From VFMC01 sp050248155 (GTDB lineage Bacteria; Actinomycetota; Acidimicrobiia; Acidimicrobiales; Ilumatobacteraceae): 64,000 nt of DNA. Below, piece by piece: positions 42,886-50,330 of the stretch; position 1 is the first letter of the stretch; every line of letters begins with the position of its first letter. The notes beneath the pieces are model-generated. The model had not been told where the DNA came from, searched no databases, and saw nothing but the letters and a program-made list of their open reading frames with translations. The translations under genes were made by a program, and so were the position numbers. The DNA lies in assembly GCA_050248155.1 (NCBI GenBank), contig JBFWSW010000003.1, positions 1 through 64,000 of the forward strand. Reading direction: 5' to 3'.

Positions 42886-43596
42886 GGCGACCGCCCACAC
42901 CGCCAGCACCGCCCATGCGAGGCCGGGGCGATCGGCTGTGCCGCTGAGCGCGTCACGCAGCACGTCCGCCAGCGCACCGGAGGGCAACGCACGGGCCACG
43001 GCGCGCACCGGCAGCGGCAGCTCGCCGAACGGGATCACCATGCCACCGAGCAGCAGCAGCACGAGGTAGATGCCGTTCTGCGCGGCGAGGTTGATCTCGC
43101 CGCGCAGCCGTCCCGCGAGGGACAAGCCGATGCCGGCGAACGCGGTCGTGCCCAGCACGACGCCGACGATCGCGAGGGGCCAGCGCGAACCCTCGGGACG
43201 CCAGCCCAACGCGAACGAGACCGGGACGAGCACGGCGAACTGCACGACCTCGACCACAAGGACCCCGGCGATCTTGGCGACGACCAGACGTGTGCGACCG
43301 AGGGGTGTCGCTCCCAGCCGCTTCAGCACCAGGTACGTCCGTTCGAAGCCCGTGGCGATGCCGAGGCTGACCATCGCCGTGCTCATGACGGCGAGCGCCA
43401 GGATGCCCGGCGCGAGGAAGTCGACGGCGTCGCCCGATGTCGTCGCGTCGTCGGTCGGCAGCACGTCGACGACGCTGAAGAACACCAACAGGAGGACCGG
43501 GATGCCGATCGTCAGCAACAGCTGCTCTCCGTTGCGTGCGACGAGCTGGACCTCGGTGCGGATCTGCGCGCTCAGGCGCCCTCGTGCTGCGCTCAT
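42847..43596 (-). CDS. ABC-2 type exporter permease
   Basis: 249 residues, six hydrophobic segments, ABC-2 membrane family (LLLTIGIPVLLLVFFSVVDVL, GFERTYLVLKRLGATPLGR, LLLLGGMVIPFGELP). The conserved ATPase-contact loop ERTYLVLKRLGATPL is present. It follows the ATPase gene with a four-base overlap and pairs with it as an exporter of unknown substrate, probably a lipid, drug or polymer. Confidence 0.88.
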   Translation of the reverse strand: MSAARGRLSAQIRTEVQLVARNGEQLLLTIGIPVLLLVFFSVVDVLPTDDATTSGDAVDFLAPGILALAVMSTAMVSLGIATGFERTYLVLKRLGATPLGRTRLVVAKIAGVLVVEVVQFAVLVPVSFALGWRPEGSRWPLAIVGVVLGTTAFAGIGLSLAGRLRGEINLAAQNGIYLVLLLLGGMVIPFGELPLPVRAVARALPSGALADVLRDALSGTADRPGLAWAVLAVWAVASPLVARRVFRFE

Positions 43597-44504
43597 GGCC
43601 GGCCTGACTCGGGTGGTGCGGTGAGCCGCCGGAACACGTCCTCCAGACGTTGCGCGCCGGCTCGGAGGTCGGTCAACGGCAGCTGCCGCTCGGCGAGCCA
43701 GGTGCTGAGGAGACCGACGACGTGGGGATCGGTAGCGGCGCTGATGACGTACTCGCCCTCGCCCGCCGGGGCCACGTCGGCCGCGACCGCCTGTGACAGC
43801 GAGCCGAGATCGATGCCGGGCGCACTGCGGAAGCGGATCTCGTCGTGGCCGCGGCGAACCTCGTCGAGCGTGCCGTCGGCGATCACCTCACCGTGGTCGA
43901 AGATGACGACGTGATCGGCGAGCCGCTCGGCCTCGTCGAGCTCGTGCGTGGCGAGGACGACCGCGCAGCCCCGCGAGGCGAGGCCGCGGACGACTCCGCG
44001 GATGGTGTCGCGGCCGTGCACGTCGACGCCCGACGTCGGCTCGTCGAGGAACGCCACCTCGGGCCGGGCAGCCAGCGCGAGCGCGAGCGACAGCCGCTGG
44101 CGCTCGCCGCCGCTCAAGCGGCGCCACGTGCTCGATGTGCGCGCGTCGAGGCCGACAGTGGCCACGAGCTCGCGCCAATCGGCACCGCGCCCGTACAGGT
44201 CGCAGTAGTGCCGGACGGTGTCGCCGACGCGAGCGCTGGGGTAGACCCCTCCGTCTTGCAGCATCACCCCCATCCGCTCGCTGAGCAGCGTCTGGTCGGT
44301 GGCGGGGTCGAGATCGAGCACGCGCACCGAGCCCGCCGTTGCGCGCCGGTATCCCTCGCACACCTCGATCGTGCTCGTCTTGCCGGCCCCGTTCGGGCCG
44401 AGGACCGCGGTCACCGTCCCCGCCTCGGCGCGGAACGAGACGTCGTCGACCGCGACGAGATCGCCGTACCGCACCGTCAGGCCCATCACCTCCACCGCAC
44501 TCAT
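43593..44504 (-). CDS. ABC transporter ATPase, drug/lipid-exporter type
   Basis: 303 residues. Walker A GPNGAGKTST (about 36-45), the Q-loop in GVMLQDGGVYPSA, ABC signature LSGGERQRLSLALAL, Walker B VAFLDEPTSGVD and H-loop ATHELDEAE. The C-terminal 80 residues form a variable domain of DrrA/CcmA-type ATPases. The start is placed at ATG 44504 with AGGAG ten bases upstream; the open frame extends further but has no family sequence. First gene of a two-gene operon; divergent from serS across 218 bases. Confidence 0.93.
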   Translation of the reverse strand: MSAVEVMGLTVRYGDLVAVDDVSFRAEAGTVTAVLGPNGAGKTSTIEVCEGYRRATAGSVRVLDLDPATDQTLLSERMGVMLQDGGVYPSARVGDTVRHYCDLYGRGADWRELVATVGLDARTSSTWRRLSGGERQRLSLALALAARPEVAFLDEPTSGVDVHGRDTIRGVVRGLASRGCAVVLATHELDEAERLADHVVIFDHGEVIADGTLDEVRRGHDEIRFRSAPGIDLGSLSQAVAADVAPAGEGEYVISAATDPHVVGLLSTWLAERQLPLTDLRAGAQRLEDVFRRLTAPPESGRP

Positions 44505-44606
44505 CTCACGTCGGCTCCTGCGCGTGCCATCGTCCCCGACCCTACGGCCGCCAGCAGCCCGCGCCGCGATCGTCGTCCATTGGTGATGCGAGTCGGTGCG
44601 CACCGA

Positions 44607-44672
44607 CCGAGGGTCGAGCGGCGCGCCCGAGTGTCGACGGTCCACCCGGGTGTGCGTTCGACCCTCGGGTGG
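44607..44672 (+). promoter_or_regulatory. Overlapping inverted repeats in the serS upstream region
   Basis: CCGAGGGTCGA (44607-44617) is complementary to TCGACCCTCGG (44658-44668). TCCACCCG (44641-44648) is complementary to CGGGTGGA (44666-44673). The right-hand arms overlap, so the two stems compete. A TAGCCT -10-like hexamer (44708-44713) lies after them, so the structures would be upstream DNA signals unless transcription begins earlier. No T-box features are seen. Confidence 0.35.
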
Positions 44673-44722
44673 ATCGAACGGGACCGGCGCCGTCGAGGGG
44701 TGGGGGATAGCCTCACGGGTCT

Positions 44723-46015
44723 GTGATCGACATCCGCATGGTGCGCACCCAGCCCGACGAGGTCCGCGCGGCGCTCGCCCGTCGCGGTGACCCAGAGCTG
44801 CTGGTGCAGCTCGACCGTGTGCGCAGCCTCGACGACCGGGCCCGCGAGATCGTCGCCCGCCGCGACGCCATCCGGGCCGAGGTGAACGACCTGTCCAAGC
44901 AGGTGGGCTCGCTGCGAAAGACGGGTGACAGCGCGGCTGCCGAACAGCTGCAAACGCGCAGCCGGGCGCTGGGTGACGACGAGCGCGTGTTGGCCGACGA
45001 GCACGACGCGCTGCAGTCCGAGATCCGCGACCTGCTGCTGCGCATCCCGAACCTTCCGCACCCCGACGCGCCCGCCGGCGCGAGCGACGCCGACAACCCC
45101 GTGGTCGTGGGCCCGAACGGGGTGCCGCCGAGCTTCCCCGATCATCAGCGCGTGCCGCACTGGGAGGCGGCGACGATGCTCGGCGTGCTCGACAACGAGC
45201 GCGCCACCAAGATCAGCGGGGCGATGTTCACGATGCAGCGCGGCCTGGGTGCGACCCTCGCCCGCGCGCTGTGCCAGTTCGCGCTCGACTCGAACAGCGA
45301 CGCGTTCGAGGAGATCCGCCCGCCGTCGCTCGTCACGACGGCGACGCTCACCGCCACCGGCCAGTTGCCGAAGTTCGCCGACGATGCGTACGCGATCGAG
45401 CGCGACGACCTGTGGTGCATCCCGACCGCAGAGGTGCCGCTCACGTCGATCTACGGCGGCGAGGTGCTCGACGCCGACCAGCTGCCGATTCGCATGATGG
45501 CCTACACGCCCTGCTATCGCCGCGAGGCGGGCTCGGCGGGCCGCGACACCCGCGGCATGCTCCGCGCCCACGAGTTCGACAAGGTCGAGATCCTCGCCGT
45601 CGCCACACCCGAGCAGTCACCCGCGCTGCTCGACGAGATGGTGGGCCGGGCCGAGCGACTCATCGCAGCGCTCGAGCTGCCGTACAGGATCATCGAGATC
45701 TGCACCGGCGACATGGGGCAGAGCCATCACCGCAGCTTCGACGTCGAGGTGTACGCGCCAGGGTGCGACAACTGGCTCGAGGTCAGCTCGATCAGCTGGT
45801 TCAGCGACTACCAGGCGCGCCGAGCCGACATCAGATACCGGGTCGCCGGCGCGAAGGGCACCCACATCGCCAACACCTTGAACGGCTCGGCGCTCGCCGT
45901 CCCCCGTGTGTGGGCCGCGATCATCGAGAACCATCGGCAGCCCGACGGCAGCATCGCCATCCCGGCCGTGCTGCACCCGTACATGCGCGGCGCGACGGTC
46001 ATCCCGGCTCGATGA
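44723..46015 (+). CDS. serS: Seryl-tRNA synthetase
   Basis: 430 residues, class II aminoacyl-tRNA synthetase that charges tRNA-Ser. An N-terminal coiled-coil tRNA-binding arm (about 30-105) precedes the catalytic core. Motif 2 is CYRREAGSAGRDTRGMLRAHEFDKVE and motif 3 is in the GSALAVPRVWAAIIENHRQPDGSI region. Length and motifs are normal. The GTG start lies nine bases after TAGCCT. The stop overlaps pdxH (ATGA). Confidence 0.96.
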   Translation: MIDIRMVRTQPDEVRAALARRGDPELLVQLDRVRSLDDRAREIVARRDAIRAEVNDLSKQVGSLRKTGDSAAAEQLQTRSRALGDDERVLADEHDALQSEIRDLLLRIPNLPHPDAPAGASDADNPVVVGPNGVPPSFPDHQRVPHWEAATMLGVLDNERATKISGAMFTMQRGLGATLARALCQFALDSNSDAFEEIRPPSLVTTATLTATGQLPKFADDAYAIERDDLWCIPTAEVPLTSIYGGEVLDADQLPIRMMAYTPCYRREAGSAGRDTRGMLRAHEFDKVEILAVATPEQSPALLDEMVGRAERLIAALELPYRIIEICTGDMGQSHHRSFDVEVYAPGCDNWLEVSSISWFSDYQARRADIRYRVAGAKGTHIANTLNGSALAVPRVWAAIIENHRQPDGSIAIPAVLHPYMRGATVIPAR

Positions 46016-46677
46016 ACGTCGACCCGCCCGATCCCGGCCAGCTCTCGTCACGGCGAGCGGAGTACGAGGCGTCCGGTCTCGACGTCGACGACCTCGCCCC
46101 GGATCCGATGGTGCAGTGGCACCGCTGGTACGCGCAAGCTCACGAGGCGGGGTGCGTCGAGCCGAACGCGTTCGTCCTGTCGACGATCGCGAGTGACGGG
46201 TTTCCCCAGTCCCGCTACCTCCTGGCTCGCGGCGCAGACGACCGCGGGTTCGCGTTCTTCACCAACTACGAGTCGGCGAAGAGCCACCAGCTCGAGTCCG
46301 AACCGCGTGCCGCGCTGCTGTTCACCTGGTTGCAGCTGCATCGGCAGGTGCGGGTCACGGCGACCGTCGAGCGACTGCCCGACGACGAGAGCGACGCCTA
46401 CTTCGCCACCCGACCGCGCAGTTCGCAGATCGGCGCGTGGGCGTCGCCGCAGTCGCGTGTGCTCACCGGCCGCGAGGCGCTCGACGAGCGGGTCGCCGAC
46501 ATGGAGCGGACGTTCGGACAGGTCGACGCCGTCCCGCGCCCGGTGTTCTGGGGCGGTTGGTTGGCGGCACCACTGACCTTCGAGTTCTGGCAGGGGCGAC
46601 CGAGCCGGTTGCACGACCGACTCCGCTACACGCGTCAGGACGGCGGTGGCTGGCTGATCGAGCGGCTCGCGCCCTGA
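46012..46677 (+). CDS. pdxH: Pyridoxamine 5'-phosphate oxidase
   Basis: 221 residues, FMN-binding split barrel that oxidises pyridoxamine or pyridoxine phosphate to pyridoxal phosphate. PdxH signature blocks: PNAFVLSTIASDGFPQSRYLLARG, FFTNYESAKSHQLESEPRAALLFTW, RSSQIGAWASPQSRVL, and a WGGW-start C-terminal region ending with RLHDRLRYTR. The ATG overlaps the serS stop. The 3' end carries a 15-base tandem repeat. Confidence 0.94.
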   Translation: MNVDPPDPGQLSSRRAEYEASGLDVDDLAPDPMVQWHRWYAQAHEAGCVEPNAFVLSTIASDGFPQSRYLLARGADDRGFAFFTNYESAKSHQLESEPRAALLFTWLQLHRQVRVTATVERLPDDESDAYFATRPRSSQIGAWASPQSRVLTGREALDERVADMERTFGQVDAVPRPVFWGGWLAAPLTFEFWQGRPSRLHDRLRYTRQDGGGWLIERLAP

Positions 46678-46730
46678 TCACCGGGCCCTGATCAACCGGG
46701 CCCTGATCAGCTGGGCCCTGATCCGCTGGG
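46672..46730. repeat. Four tandem copies of a 14-15 base unit
   Basis: The units CCCTGATCA(N)C(C/T)GGG occur at 46672-46685, 46686-46700, 46701-46715 and 46716-46730, the last being degenerate. They span the pdxH stop codon and the final codons of the convergent gene. Each copy has a TGA, and the GGGCCC joins are palindromic, so the run could form a compact termination structure for both genes. Confidence 0.8.
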
Positions 46731-47327
46731 CCAGGTGTCGACGGCGTGCACCAGCGCGTCGACGAGCGATTGCGTGTGCGGGGGCAAGCCGGGGCCTTCC
46801 CAATCGGCGAACAGCGGGGTCGTGCCCCGCACGCGTGGAGGCAGCTCGAGCTGCACTCCCCGCTGCGGAGGGAGGTTGACCGGGTTGCGGTGGTGCAGCC
46901 CGCGCAACTCGCCCGGGATCTGCTCGACGTCGGTCGCGATGTCGTAGGCGGGCAGGTGGACGCGGAGCGACGCGCCGAGGTGCTCCGCCAGACCTCGGTT
47001 CTGCCCTCCGACGAGCAGCGTGGTGTAGAACCCGGGACGCCCGTAGCCGTGCACGGTGATGACGATCTCGACGTGTTCGATGAACTCGGCGAGGCGGGGC
47101 GAGAACGCCGGGTCGTAGTGGGTGGACGGGATGTGCTCCTCGCCCCCCTTCGGTTGGTGCACCCCGTAGTAGCTCGCGCCGGTGCGCAGCGCCGCGGCCC
47201 GCGCGATGACGTCGGTCATCTCCTCGAGCGCGCCGCCATGGAAGGCCATGAAGCCGAAGGTGGACCGCAGCTCGCTCACCTCCTCGACGCCCGGACGGGC
47301 CAGCAGATCGGCGAAGGCGCGGCTCAT
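46707..47327 (-). CDS. Poly-gamma-glutamate hydrolase family protein (DUF867)
   Basis: 206 residues related to phage/Bacillus PghP zinc hydrolases: STFGFMAFHGGALEEMTDVIA (zinc-type His/Glu near residue 30), HYDPAFSPRLAEFI, VITVHGYGRPGFYTTLLVGG (His about 93), and NRGLAEHLGA. Such enzymes cut polyglutamate. No signal peptide is visible. The ATG overlaps the ccdA stop by four bases, an unusual partner for thiol-disulfide genes. The C-terminus runs into the tandem repeat. Confidence 0.78.
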   Translation of the reverse strand: MSRAFADLLARPGVEEVSELRSTFGFMAFHGGALEEMTDVIARAAALRTGASYYGVHQPKGGEEHIPSTHYDPAFSPRLAEFIEHVEIVITVHGYGRPGFYTTLLVGGQNRGLAEHLGASLRVHLPAYDIATDVEQIPGELRGLHHRNPVNLPPQRGVQLELPPRVRGTTPLFADWEGPGLPPHTQSLVDALVHAVDTWPSGSGPS

Positions 47328-48181
47328 TTCGATGACGGCGCTGTGGAGCGGGTGCGAGCTGCCTCGCGCCGGCTGCCGACGACCCAGACGACGGCAGCTG
47401 CGACGACCGCGGCGAGGGCGGTCGCCACGCCTCGCCAGTTGTCGTTGAGGAACTGCGCGACGTCGGACTGGTAGCGGTCGACGGCGCGCGTGATCGGGTC
47501 GCGGTCCTCGCGGACGTCGACGATCCAGAAGTACCAGAGCAGGTACGCGCCCGACAGGAGGACGAAGGCCCCCGCCAGCATCTCGACGTACTGCATCCCC
47601 CGGCGCAACACCTTCAGCAGGCCCACGTTCGCCGCGGCCAACGTGACCGTGAGGGCGGTGACGAGCAGCGCCATGCCGAGCCCGTACATGGCGATGTTGG
47701 CCACGCCGGCGAAGAAGCCTTCACGGCGCGCACCGCCGAACAGGTTGACCATGAACAGCGGCAGGGTGCAGCCGATCGAGGCGATCGCGTAGGCGACGCC
47801 GTACACGAACATCGACCAGATCGTCCGGTCGCGCCCGCCGGCGTCGAGCTTTGGTGTGGTGATCGGCAGGCGGTACCCGAACAGCAGCGCAACGCCCAGC
47901 ACGACGAGCACGAGGCCGATGGTGCCGGTGAGGTACTTCGCGTTGGCGTTGAACCACGTGGTCGCGAACTCGGTGATCAGACCGACGATCGCGAACACCG
48001 AGATGAACCCCGCAGAGACGGCGAGGCTGACGGCCAGCGCGCGAGTGATGGGAGCCCGCTGGACACCGGCCTCGCCGGCCGAGAGCCCGAGGAAGTAGAG
48101 GAGGTACGTCGGCAGGAGGATGAACCCGCACGGGTTCACCGCGGCGAGCATGCCGGTGATGAAGGCGAGCGACAGGTTCAC
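47324..48181 (-). CDS. ccdA: CcdA-type thiol-disulfide transmembrane transporter
   Basis: 285 residues, six core membrane helices. The two redox Cys are visible in AAVNPCGFILLPTYL (about Cys18) and SIGCTLPLF (about 132). CcdA carries electrons from cytoplasmic thioredoxin to extracytoplasmic reductases used in cytochrome c maturation. A C-terminal extracytoplasmic segment and final helix (VATALAAVVAAAVVWVV) are extra. The GTG start at 48181 overlaps the tlpA stop (GTGA), so the two are translationally coupled. Confidence 0.88.
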   Translation of the reverse strand: MNLSLAFITGMLAAVNPCGFILLPTYLLYFLGLSAGEAGVQRAPITRALAVSLAVSAGFISVFAIVGLITEFATTWFNANAKYLTGTIGLVLVVLGVALLFGYRLPITTPKLDAGGRDRTIWSMFVYGVAYAIASIGCTLPLFMVNLFGGARREGFFAGVANIAMYGLGMALLVTALTVTLAAANVGLLKVLRRGMQYVEMLAGAFVLLSGAYLLWYFWIVDVREDRDPITRAVDRYQSDVAQFLNDNWRGVATALAAVVAAAVVWVVGSRREAARTRSTAPSSK

Positions 48182-48753
48182 CCGAGCAGCTCCGACGCGT
48201 ACTCGCGCAGCTCGTCCTCCTCGAGCACGCCGGTCTGGCGGACGATCGTCCCGCTCGCGTCGACGAAGACCGTGAACGGAGCGCTGGCGACACCCACAGC
48301 GCTCGCGTACTCGCCGTCGGGGTCGCGCAGCAGCTCGTAGTGCACCCCGCGATCGGCGGCGAACGAGACGTTCGTCTCGGGGCTGTCCTGCGGGTTGATG
48401 CCGACGAAGCGAACCCGGTCGCCGAGCTCGGCGTGCACCGCAGCGAAGCCGGGGAGCTCCGCGCTGCACGGAGCACAGGTGGAGAACCAGTAGTTGATGA
48501 CCAGCGGGGTGCCGGTGAGGGCGCGCACGTCGACGTCGTTGCCGTCGTTGTCGACCACGGTGACGTCGGGGAGCTGCTCGCCCTCGACCTGTGCGTTGGT
48601 GCCGATCGACGGGTACTGCTCGACGACCTGGCTGTCGTAGGTGATCTCGTCGTCGGCGCTCGGGTCACCGTCGCCGCGGCTGATCGCCCAACCGCCGACG
48701 ACGCTGATCACGACCGCCGTGCCGATCGATGCAGCGAGCAGTCGACGGTTCAC
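48178..48753 (-). CDS. TlpA-like extracytoplasmic thioredoxin
   Basis: 191 residues: an N-terminal membrane anchor (LLAASIGTAVVISVVGGWAI) followed by an AhpC-TSA/TlpA domain with active site CAPC (Cys93, Cys96; YWFSTCAPCSAELPGF) and the cis-Pro region ASAPFTVFV. It acts as a reductase, most likely powered by CcdA encoded directly downstream, for cytochrome c or other exported thiols. The GTG start at 48753 lies eight bases after TAGCCT. Confidence 0.9.
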   Translation of the reverse strand: MNRRLLAASIGTAVVISVVGGWAISRGDGDPSADDEITYDSQVVEQYPSIGTNAQVEGEQLPDVTVVDNDGNDVDVRALTGTPLVINYWFSTCAPCSAELPGFAAVHAELGDRVRFVGINPQDSPETNVSFAADRGVHYELLRDPDGEYASAVGVASAPFTVFVDASGTIVRQTGVLEEDELREYASELLG

Positions 48754-48775
48754 GGCAACTCAGGCTAACGCCCGG

Positions 48776-48815
48776 CCCCCTGCCACCACCCGGGGGGCGG
48801 AGCGGTGGCAGGGGG
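48776..48815 (-). terminator. Hairpin between whiB7 and tlpA
   Basis: A 12-base perfect stem (CCCCCTGCCACC with GGTGGCAGGGGG) with a 16-base loop lies about 70 bases downstream of the whiB7 stop and just upstream of the tlpA promoter. No T-run. Likely whiB7 terminator. Confidence 0.55.
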
Positions 48816-48883
48816 CAGCCGGAACGGCCTCGGGGTCGCCGAAGCGTTGCCCGCGACCGAGACGTGTGCCTGCACCTGGTCGG

Positions 48884-49309
48884 CTAGGCAACCAGGTGCG
48901 GAGGGAGGGGCACCTCGTCGACGACGAGGACCGGTCTCGGGTGCTTGGGCGGGCGACCTCTCGGTCTCTTGTTCCGCACGATGCGCCCGTTCTCGATCAG
49001 CTCGCCGCCCCACACACCCCACGGTTCGGCACGGGCGAGGGCGCCTTCGAGGCAGCTCTCGGCGAGCTTGCACTTGGCGCAGATCGCCTTGGCACGAGCG
49101 GTGCTGAGGGTGTCGTCCGAGAAGAACAGGTGGGTGAGCGTGCCGTTGCCGTCGGCGCAACGAGCCTGCGGGGCGCGCACGCTGACAGGGGCGAGATCGA
49201 TCTCGCCGGCGAGCCCCGTGTTGACCAGCTCGTTGAACGTCTCGTCGACGCTCGTGTCGCTGGTGAAGCCGGTGCTCGTGAGGGCGGTGCTGGTGATGGT
49301 TGCGTACAT
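48884..49309 (-). CDS. whiB7: WhiB7-like iron-sulfur transcription activator
   Basis: 141 residues, WhiB family. The four [4Fe-4S] Cys are at 51, 77, 80 and 86, followed by GVWGG at 98-102. Then comes NKRPRGRPPK (113-122), the AT-hook that distinguishes WhiB7 from other WhiB proteins and contacts AT-rich DNA upstream of -35 elements. The sequence AEPWGVWGGE matches mycobacterial WhiB7. WhiB7 binds the housekeeping sigma factor and activates intrinsic antibiotic-resistance genes. The C-terminal tail is longer than in mycobacteria. GAGAGGA lies before the ATG. A roughly 350-base leader with an upstream ORF and terminator precedes it. Confidence 0.88.
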   Translation of the reverse strand: MYATITSTALTSTGFTSDTSVDETFNELVNTGLAGEIDLAPVSVRAPQARCADGNGTLTHLFFSDDTLSTARAKAICAKCKLAESCLEGALARAEPWGVWGGELIENGRIVRNKRPRGRPPKHPRPVLVVDEVPLPPHLVA

Positions 49310-49346
49310 GGGGTGTTCCTCTCGGGACGGGGGAGAACTGGGCCGG

Positions 49347-49390
49347 AAAATGCGAAGAGGCCGCCGGGATCTGGTGATCCCGACGGCCTC
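49347..49390 (-). terminator. Intrinsic terminator in the whiB7 leader
   Basis: On the minus strand a near-perfect 15-bp stem (GAGGCCG-(T)-CGGGATC with GATCCCG-(G)-CGGCCTC, loop of four) lies at 49357-49390, followed by TTCGCATTTT (49347-49356). It lies 38 bases before the whiB7 ATG and 28 bases after the upstream ORF stop, the position of an attenuator. Confidence 0.75.
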
Positions 49391-49439
49391 GGAGCGGTGC
49401 TTCCGACGTGTACTTCGTTACGTCGGTGGGGCTCCGAGG
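49387..49439 (-). promoter_or_regulatory. Possible anti-terminator stem of the whiB7 leader
   Basis: CCTCGGAG (49432-49439) pairs with CTCCGAGG (49387-49394), and inside it CCGACGT/ACGTCGG pair (49403-49409 with 49420-49426). The proximal arm shares four bases with the terminator stem, so the two exclude each other at the base. The upstream ORF stop codon lies in the inner loop, so a ribosome terminating there would prevent this stem. Confidence 0.5.
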
Positions 49440-49597
49440 TGTCGGGCGGGGCGCTTGGTGGCGATGTCACGCACGAACTCGAGCGAGCTGACGGTCATCC
49501 ACATCCATGCGTTGGCCTGGTAGGCATGGCCGACAGCCGCGCACGGGCGCGCGCCAGCGGCCGGGTGGCCCTGCTGCGGTGCGATCGTGCGATTCAT
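49418..49597 (-). CDS. Upstream ORF (leader peptide) of whiB7
   Basis: A 59-codon ORF preceded by AGGAG ten bases before ATG. Its sequence has no recognised family. It contains NAWMWMTV, a cluster of Trp and Met codons, near residues 30-37. In mycobacteria and Streptomyces, a small ORF in the whiB7/wblC leader senses ribosome inhibition. This ORF occupies the same position, ending just before the terminator. Its coding function, if any, is unclear. Confidence 0.55.
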   Translation of the reverse strand: MNRTIAPQQGHPAAGARPCAAVGHAYQANAWMWMTVSSLEFVRDIATKRPARHLGAPPT

Positions 49598-49680
49598 TCG
49601 GTCAGGTCTCCTGGTGCGTCGTGTTGAGTTGGCCCGCGCTGGGCGGACCGTCAGATAGGCAACCACGACAGGCGCAGCGG

Positions 49681-49693
49681 AGTCAACCGATTT
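49681..49693 (-). promoter_or_regulatory. whiB7 promoter with WhiB7-type AT element
   Basis: On the minus strand AAAT (49690-49693), then three bases CGG, then TTGACT (49681-49686), matching the rule that WhiB7 binds an AT-rich block three bases upstream of the -35 hexamer. The -10 element is uncertain; TATCTG lies 23 bases downstream, too far for a normal spacer. Suggests autoregulation. Confidence 0.5.
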
Positions 49694-50270
49694 CCGCAGA
49701 CGTCACAGGAGCCGCCGACGCAGCAGGTGCGGCGGCCGTCGGCACGAACACCTTCTCGCGGTAGAAGCGCAGCTCGGCCACGCTCTCGCGGATGTCGTCG
49801 AGGGCCCGGTGCGTCCCGGCCTTGTACGGCCGGCTGCTGTTGAGCTGCGGGTACCAGCGGCGGACCAGCTCCTTCACGCTGCTCACGTCGATGCTGCGAT
49901 AGTGCAGCCAGTGCTCGATGTCGGGCAGGTGCTGATCGAGGAAGCGGCGATCCATCCCGATCGAGTTGCCGCAGAGCGGCACCTTGCGCGCCTCGGTGAC
50001 GTGGGACTTGATGAACTCGAGGGTCTGGGTGCCGGCCTGTTCGAGGGTGACGGTGGACGACCGGATCGCCTCGAGCAGCCCGCTCTTGGTGTGCATGTCG
50101 ACGACGACCGGTTCCATCAGCGCGAGTGCCTCCTCCGGTTGGTGCACGACCAGGTCGGGGCCCTCGGCGATGATGTTCAGCTCGTCGTCGGTGACGAGCG
50201 TGGCGATCTCGACGATCACGTGCTTCTGCGGATCGAGCCCGGTCATCTCGAGATCCATCCACACCAGCAC
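49683..50270 (-). CDS. orn: Oligoribonuclease
   Basis: 195 residues, DEDDh 3'-5' exonuclease that degrades two- to five-base RNAs including pGpG from c-di-GMP breakdown. Catalytic acids are visible in VWMDLEMTGLD (Exo I), GNSIGMDRRFL (Exo II) and the HRALDDIRES block (Exo III). The GTG at 50270 lies seven bases after TAGTGT, so it is taken as the start; GTG 50279 would place the -10 inside the coding region. The C-terminal tail is Ala/Pro-rich. Confidence 0.93.
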   Translation of the reverse strand: MLVWMDLEMTGLDPQKHVIVEIATLVTDDELNIIAEGPDLVVHQPEEALALMEPVVVDMHTKSGLLEAIRSSTVTLEQAGTQTLEFIKSHVTEARKVPLCGNSIGMDRRFLDQHLPDIEHWLHYRSIDVSSVKELVRRWYPQLNSSRPYKAGTHRALDDIRESVAELRFYREKVFVPTAAAPAASAAPVTSAEIG

Positions 50271-50277
50271 GCTCGGC

Positions 50278-50324
50278 ACACTAGGCGGCTCGGTGGGCGT
50301 GCGGGAACCGCTACCCGGTACGGT
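50278..50324. promoter_or_regulatory. Divergent leaderless promoter pair for orn and NUDIX
   Basis: TAGTGT (50278-50283, minus strand) is seven bases from orn GTG 50270. TACGGT (50319-50324, plus strand) is six bases from the NUDIX GTG 50331. Both fit leaderless expression; the -35 regions overlap. Confidence 0.45.
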
Positions 50325-50330
50325 CGTTCC

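Noticed and set aside
44505..44722. T-box riboswitch upstream of serS
   Set aside because: No T-box sequence, specifier loop or terminator/antiterminator pair in the required order; actinobacterial T-boxes are mainly at ileS.
46672..46730. CRISPR array from four short repeats
   Set aside because: Units are directly adjacent without spacers and are only 14-15 bases long.
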